This document shows positions 4,815-8,007 of a DNA stretch of 8,007 bases, one piece after another (within the stretch, counting starts at the first letter, position 1; each line of letters begins with the position of its first letter). A program made the position numbers and the translations under genes. The stretch comes from Thermoanaerobacterium sp. (lineage in GTDB: Bacteria > Bacillota > Thermoanaerobacteria > Thermoanaerobacterales > Thermoanaerobacteraceae), in assembly GCA_029960905.1 (NCBI GenBank), contig JASBVU010000074.1, positions 1 through 8,007 of the forward strand. Reading direction: 5' to 3'. The notes under the pieces were generated by a model. The model ran no database searches and was not told the origin of the DNA. It saw only the letters and a program-made list of their open reading frames with translations.

Positions 4815-6893
4815 TTGGATAAACAGATGAAAGTAATTAAGAGAAATGGCAAAGAAGAAGAATTTAACAAAGCAAAGATTGCAAATGCTGTATACAAGGC
4901 GTTTGAAGCAGTCGATGAAGGAAAATACAGTGATGCCTTAAAGATAGCTGATGAAGTTACAGAGTACATAGAAGAAAATTTTGAAGGATGTGCAAATGTA
5001 GAGGAGATTCAAGACATTGTAGAGCAATTTTTGATAAGATATGGATTCGCAAAGGCAGCAAAAGCGTATATATTATACAGGAAACAACATCAAGACATAA
5101 GAGAATTTAAAAACATGTTTATGGACATTGAGAAAATGGTGGACGAGTACATAGGCAAGTTAGACTGGAGAGTAAATGAAAACAGCAACATGAGTTACTC
5201 TCTCCAAGGCTTAAATAATCACATAGCAAGTACAATAACGGCTAATTACTGGTTGAACAAGATATATCCAAAAGAGGTAAGGGACGCCCATGTAAATGGT
5301 GATTTGCACATCCATGACTTAAGCCTATTATCTGTGTACTGCTGCGGATGGGATTTGAAAGACCTCCTCGTATCTGGATTTACTGGCGTAGAGGGAAAGG
5401 TGCAAAGTAGACCACCTAAGCATTTTAGATCTGCTTTAGGCCAGATAGTGAACTTTTTCTATACTCTTCAAGGAGAAGCTGCAGGTGCACAGGCATTTTC
5501 TAATTTTGACACTTATTTAGCACCGTTTATATATTATGACAAGCTTTCATATAAAGAAGTAAAACAGTCTCTGCAGGAATTTATATTTAACATAAATGTT
5601 CCTACGAGAGTAGGTTTCCAGACGCCATTTACAAATATCACAATGGATCTGGTTGTCCCAGATATACTGGCTGACGAACCTGTCATAATAGGCGGCAACG
5701 CCATGAATAGATCATATAAAGAATTTCAGCAGGAAATGGACATGCTTAATATGGCGTTTGCCGAAGTTATGATGGAAGGGGACGCAAATGGAAGGATATT
5801 CACATTTCCAATACCTACATACAATATAACGAAAGACTTTGACTGGGAAAGCCCTGTGATCGACAAAATAATGGAGATGACTGCAAAATACGGTCTTCCG
5901 TATTTTAGCAACTTTGTAAATAGCGATCTAAATCCAGAAGATGCAAGGTCAATGTGTTGCCGGTTAAGGCTTGATAATAGAGAGCTTAGAAAGCGTGGAG
6001 GCGGACTTTTTGGAGCAAATCCTCTTACAGGATCGATAGGTGTTGTAACGATTAATATGCCTAGGATTGGGTACTTATCCAATTCAAAAGAAGAATTTTT
6101 TGAAAGATTAGGAAAGCAAATGGATGTAGCAAGGAAGAGCCTTGAGATAAAGAGAAAAGTGCTTGAGAATATGACTGAAATGGGCCTTTATCCATATTCC
6201 AAATTTTACTTGAGAGATATAAAGATGAGGTTTGGCTCATACTGGCAGAATCACTTTAATACCATCGGCTTAATAGGGATGAATGAGGCACTTCTGAATT
6301 TCATGGGATGTGGCATTACAAGTGAAAAAGGCAGAAATTTTGCATTAGAAGTTTTGGATTTTATGAGAAATAGATTGGAAGACTATCAGATAGAGTCAAA
6401 TTATCTTTATAACTTGGAAGCATCACCAGCAGAAGGTGCATCATATAGATTAGCAAAGAAAGATAAAGAGCTTTATAAAGACATCATCACTGCAGGGTGC
6501 GATGTGCCGTATTACACAAATTCTACGCAGCTTCCTGTCGACTTTACAGAAGACATATTCGCTGCACTTGATATGCAGGACGAGCTTCAGACTAAATACA
6601 CAGGTGGAACAGTATTTCATGGCTTTTTAGGTGAAAACATAAGCGATCCTAATACATGCAAAGCATTGGTGAAAAAGATAGCGTATAATTATAGGCTTCC
6701 TTATTACACAATAACGCCGACATTTTCTATATGTGACAATCACGGTTACATATCAGGAGAGCATTTTAACTGTCCACATTGTGGAAATGAATGTGAGGTA
6801 TACAGCAGGGTTGTAGGATACTACAGGCCACTTCAAAACTGGAATGAAGGCAAAAGAGAGGAGTTTTCTGACAGGAAGGAATTCGTAATATGA
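4815..6893 (+). CDS. nrdD: Anaerobic (class III) ribonucleoside-triphosphate reductase, large subunit
   Basis: This glycyl-radical enzyme reduces ribonucleoside triphosphates to dNTPs without oxygen. From TTG 4815 it has 692 residues. That start has GGAGG (4802-4806) 8 bases upstream; GTG 4797 and ATG 4800 would add five or six residues but lack an SD. The N-terminus (about 6-95) is an ATP-cone beginning KVIKRNGK, which implies allosteric control by ATP/dATP. The catalytic barrel holds DLHIHDL (163-169), YCCGWD (175-180) and MCCRLRLD (380-387); one cysteine of C381/C382 should be the thiyl-radical site, and C176/C177 lies where the second active-site cysteine is expected. The C-terminus has a Zn-ribbon-like SICDNHGY...CPHC...C (C640, C653, C656, C660), then RVVGYYRP with Gly668 as the glycyl radical. 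nrdG overlaps its stop by 4 bases. NrdR-type control is predicted from the two upstream boxes. Confidence 0.97.
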   Translation: MDKQMKVIKRNGKEEEFNKAKIANAVYKAFEAVDEGKYSDALKIADEVTEYIEENFEGCANVEEIQDIVEQFLIRYGFAKAAKAYILYRKQHQDIREFKNMFMDIEKMVDEYIGKLDWRVNENSNMSYSLQGLNNHIASTITANYWLNKIYPKEVRDAHVNGDLHIHDLSLLSVYCCGWDLKDLLVSGFTGVEGKVQSRPPKHFRSALGQIVNFFYTLQGEAAGAQAFSNFDTYLAPFIYYDKLSYKEVKQSLQEFIFNINVPTRVGFQTPFTNITMDLVVPDILADEPVIIGGNAMNRSYKEFQQEMDMLNMAFAEVMMEGDANGRIFTFPIPTYNITKDFDWESPVIDKIMEMTAKYGLPYFSNFVNSDLNPEDARSMCCRLRLDNRELRKRGGGLFGANPLTGSIGVVTINMPRIGYLSNSKEEFFERLGKQMDVARKSLEIKRKVLENMTEMGLYPYSKFYLRDIKMRFGSYWQNHFNTIGLIGMNEALLNFMGCGITSEKGRNFALEVLDFMRNRLEDYQIESNYLYNLEASPAEGASYRLAKKDKELYKDIITAGCDVPYYTNSTQLPVDFTEDIFAALDMQDELQTKYTGGTVFHGFLGENISDPNTCKALVKKIAYNYRLPYYTITPTFSICDNHGYISGEHFNCPHCGNECEVYSRVVGYYRPLQNWNEGKREEFSDRKEFVI

Positions 6894-7573
6894 TTTATGA
6901 TTATCTGCCTGTATCTATGGTGGATTATCCCGGCAAAATAGCCACGACAGTATTTATAAGTGGATGTAACTTTGTTTGCCCATACTGCCACAATAGCCAG
7001 CTTATTAGGCTTAAAAAAACTGTTAGAAGTGAAGCTGAGTTTATGGAATATCTGAATAAAAGAAAAAATTTAATTGATGGCGTCTGTATCACAGGTGGTG
7101 AGCCTACACTATGGGATGGCTTATATAACTTTATTAAAGATATAAAGGATTTGGGATTTAGCGTTAAGCTTGACACTAATGGTTCTCGCCCTGAAGTCTT
7201 AGAAAGACTCTTAAATGATGATCTTTTGGACTACATTGCCATGGATATAAAGGCACCTAAAAATAAATACGGTTTATTCGCAAAAAATAATGAAGATATA
7301 GAGAGAATCGTAAAAAGCATTAATTTAATTAAAAACTCTGGAATAGATTATGAATTCAGGACGACTGTAAATGATAAAATACTTGGCTTAGATGATTTTA
7401 CGTCGATTGCTGATTTGATTTCTGGATGCAGAAGATATGTGCTTCAAGCTTACAAGTATTCTGACGGTGTCTTAGATAAAGATTTGTGCGGCGAAAAACA
7501 GTGTGATGTTGAATTTCTGAATGAAATAAAAGAGATGTTAAAAGATAAAGTTGATGAGATATTGATAAGATAA
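6890..7573 (+). CDS. nrdG: Anaerobic ribonucleotide reductase-activating protein (radical SAM)
   Basis: This 227-residue radical SAM enzyme reductively cleaves S-adenosylmethionine and abstracts hydrogen from the NrdD glycine to make the stable glycyl radical. Cys26, Cys30 and Cys33 in CNFVCPYC form the CxxxCxxC motif that holds the [4Fe-4S] cluster, and TGGEP (68-72) is the SAM-binding GGE motif. MDIKAP (about 118-123) is the later conserved strand seen in this activase family. The N-terminal YLPVSMVDYPGK is typical of NrdG-like activases. The ATG overlaps the nrdD TGA (ATGA, 6890-6893), and AGGAAGGA (6873-6880) within nrdD is its SD, so the pair is translationally coupled. At 227 residues it is longer than the E. 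coli NrdG type and resembles the clostridial form often called anaerobic RNR activating protein. Confidence 0.94.
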   Translation: MIYDYLPVSMVDYPGKIATTVFISGCNFVCPYCHNSQLIRLKKTVRSEAEFMEYLNKRKNLIDGVCITGGEPTLWDGLYNFIKDIKDLGFSVKLDTNGSRPEVLERLLNDDLLDYIAMDIKAPKNKYGLFAKNNEDIERIVKSINLIKNSGIDYEFRTTVNDKILGLDDFTSIADLISGCRRYVLQAYKYSDGVLDKDLCGEKQCDVEFLNEIKEMLKDKVDEILIR

Positions 7574-7577
7574 ACTT

Positions 7578-7604
7578 AAAGGAGATTTTCTCCTTTTTTA
7601 TTTT
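7578..7604 (+). terminator. Rho-independent terminator of nrdDG
   Basis: AAAGGAG (7578-7584) pairs perfectly with CTCCTTT (7590-7596) around a 5-base ATTTT loop. The right arm continues into a T-rich tail (7594-7604). It begins 4 bases after the nrdG stop. Confidence 0.88.
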
Positions 7605-7678
7605 GGGAAAAATTATAGAGAGTGTATAATTTTATTAGATGAGTTACAGTAAGTTTACTTAAAATTTTAATTAGGGGG
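7603..7678 (+). promoter_or_regulatory. Promoter and SD of the VOC gene
   Basis: A perfect -10, TATAAT (7625-7630), is followed by a leader of about 45 bases. The best -35 is a weak TTGGGA (7603-7608) at 16 bp, overlapping the terminator tail, so an activator may help. AGTAA/TTACT (7648-7652 and 7655-7659) form a small inverted repeat just downstream of the predicted start, a possible operator. GGGGG (7674-7678) is the SD, 6 bases before the ATG. Confidence 0.55.
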
Positions 7679-7684
7679 ATTTTT

Positions 7685-8007
7685 ATGGACAAAAATTTGT
7701 TAGGCACTAATATCGTCACACAGATAGGCATAATAGTGAAGGACATTGAGAAAGCATTAAAGACTTATGCAGACTTTTTTGGAGTTGAGAAGCCTAAGTG
7801 GAATTGGACGGATGGTTACGAGAAATCACATGCTGAATTTAACGGCAAACCATCTGATGCCCGTGCAAAGCTGGCTTTTTTTGATATGGGTCAGCTTCAA
7901 ATAGAGCTTATTGAGCCAGATGAAAACATAAGCACTTGGAGAGAGTTTTTGGATAAACACGGGGAAGGTGTACATCACATAGCGTTTCAAGTAAAAAGGA
8001 TGGATGA
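7685..8007 (+). CDS. VOC-superfamily (glyoxalase/epimerase-like) protein, N-terminal part (3' end outside window)
   Basis: The first 107 residues of a vicinal-oxygen-chelate fold protein are present; the gene runs off the end. TQIGIIVKDIEKALKTYADFFGV (from residue 12) is the characteristic first strand and helix, GQLQIELIEP (69-78) a central strand, and GEGVHHIAFQV (93-103) the start of the second half. Likely metal ligands are Gln13, Glu74 and His98 (or His97). Methylmalonyl-CoA epimerases and many bacterial glyoxalases have His at the first site; human glyoxalase I has Gln33, Glu99 and His126, so Gln here is still compatible with metal binding. The remaining ligand would lie past the window. 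Substrate cannot be assigned: glyoxalase, epimerase or another lyase or isomerase is possible. It has its own promoter and is not part of nrdDG. The start is supported by a GGGGG SD 6 bases upstream. Confidence 0.88.
   Translation, partial: MDKNLLGTNIVTQIGIIVKDIEKALKTYADFFGVEKPKWNWTDGYEKSHAEFNGKPSDARAKLAFFDMGQLQIELIEPDENISTWREFLDKHGEGVHHIAFQVKRMD

Overview
The window looks like an ordinary chromosomal stretch from a low-GC, anaerobic, probably thermophilic Firmicute of the Thermoanaerobacterium/Thermoanaerobacter type. This rests on AT-rich coding and intergenic DNA, heavy use of ATA/AGA/AGG codons, strong GGAGG Shine-Dalgarno (SD) sequences with TTG starts, a K+-independent membrane pyrophosphatase and an oxygen-sensitive class III ribonucleotide reductase. 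The genus is a guess from overall resemblance; no search was run. All six genes lie on the + strand, and no mobile element, CRISPR array, tRNA or rRNA was seen.

Region 1 (1-2260) is the end of an ion-transport operon. It holds the C-terminal part of a P-type cation ATPase, then two paralogous single-RCK (TrkA/KtrA-like) nucleotide-binding proteins, closed by a long hairpin terminator. No TrkH/KtrB channel subunit is present here. In front of each trkA-like gene a strong SD lies too far from the ATG, but a predicted hairpin between them would bring SD and ATG to normal spacing. The case is strong for the second gene and weaker for the first.

Region 2 (2261-4610) is a monocistronic unit with its own regulatory region, a TTG-started hppA (membrane-integral pyrophosphatase with the Lys/Thr signature of K+-independent proton pumps) and a textbook terminator.

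Region 3 (4611-7604) is the nrdDG operon for anaerobic dNTP synthesis. Its promoter has a 17-bp spacer and an extended -10 that overlaps one NrdR-box-like sequence. A second box, exactly inverse-complementary in its 10-bp core, is centred 32 bp downstream. nrdD and nrdG overlap by ATGA, and a hairpin terminator follows.

Region 4 (7605-8007) has a TATAAT promoter and the first 107 codons of a VOC-fold (glyoxalase/epimerase-like) gene that runs off the end.

I see no undescribed multi-gene system. The most unusual signals are the hairpin-bridged ribosome binding sites of the two trkA-like genes and the pairing of orphan RCK proteins with a P-type ATPase.
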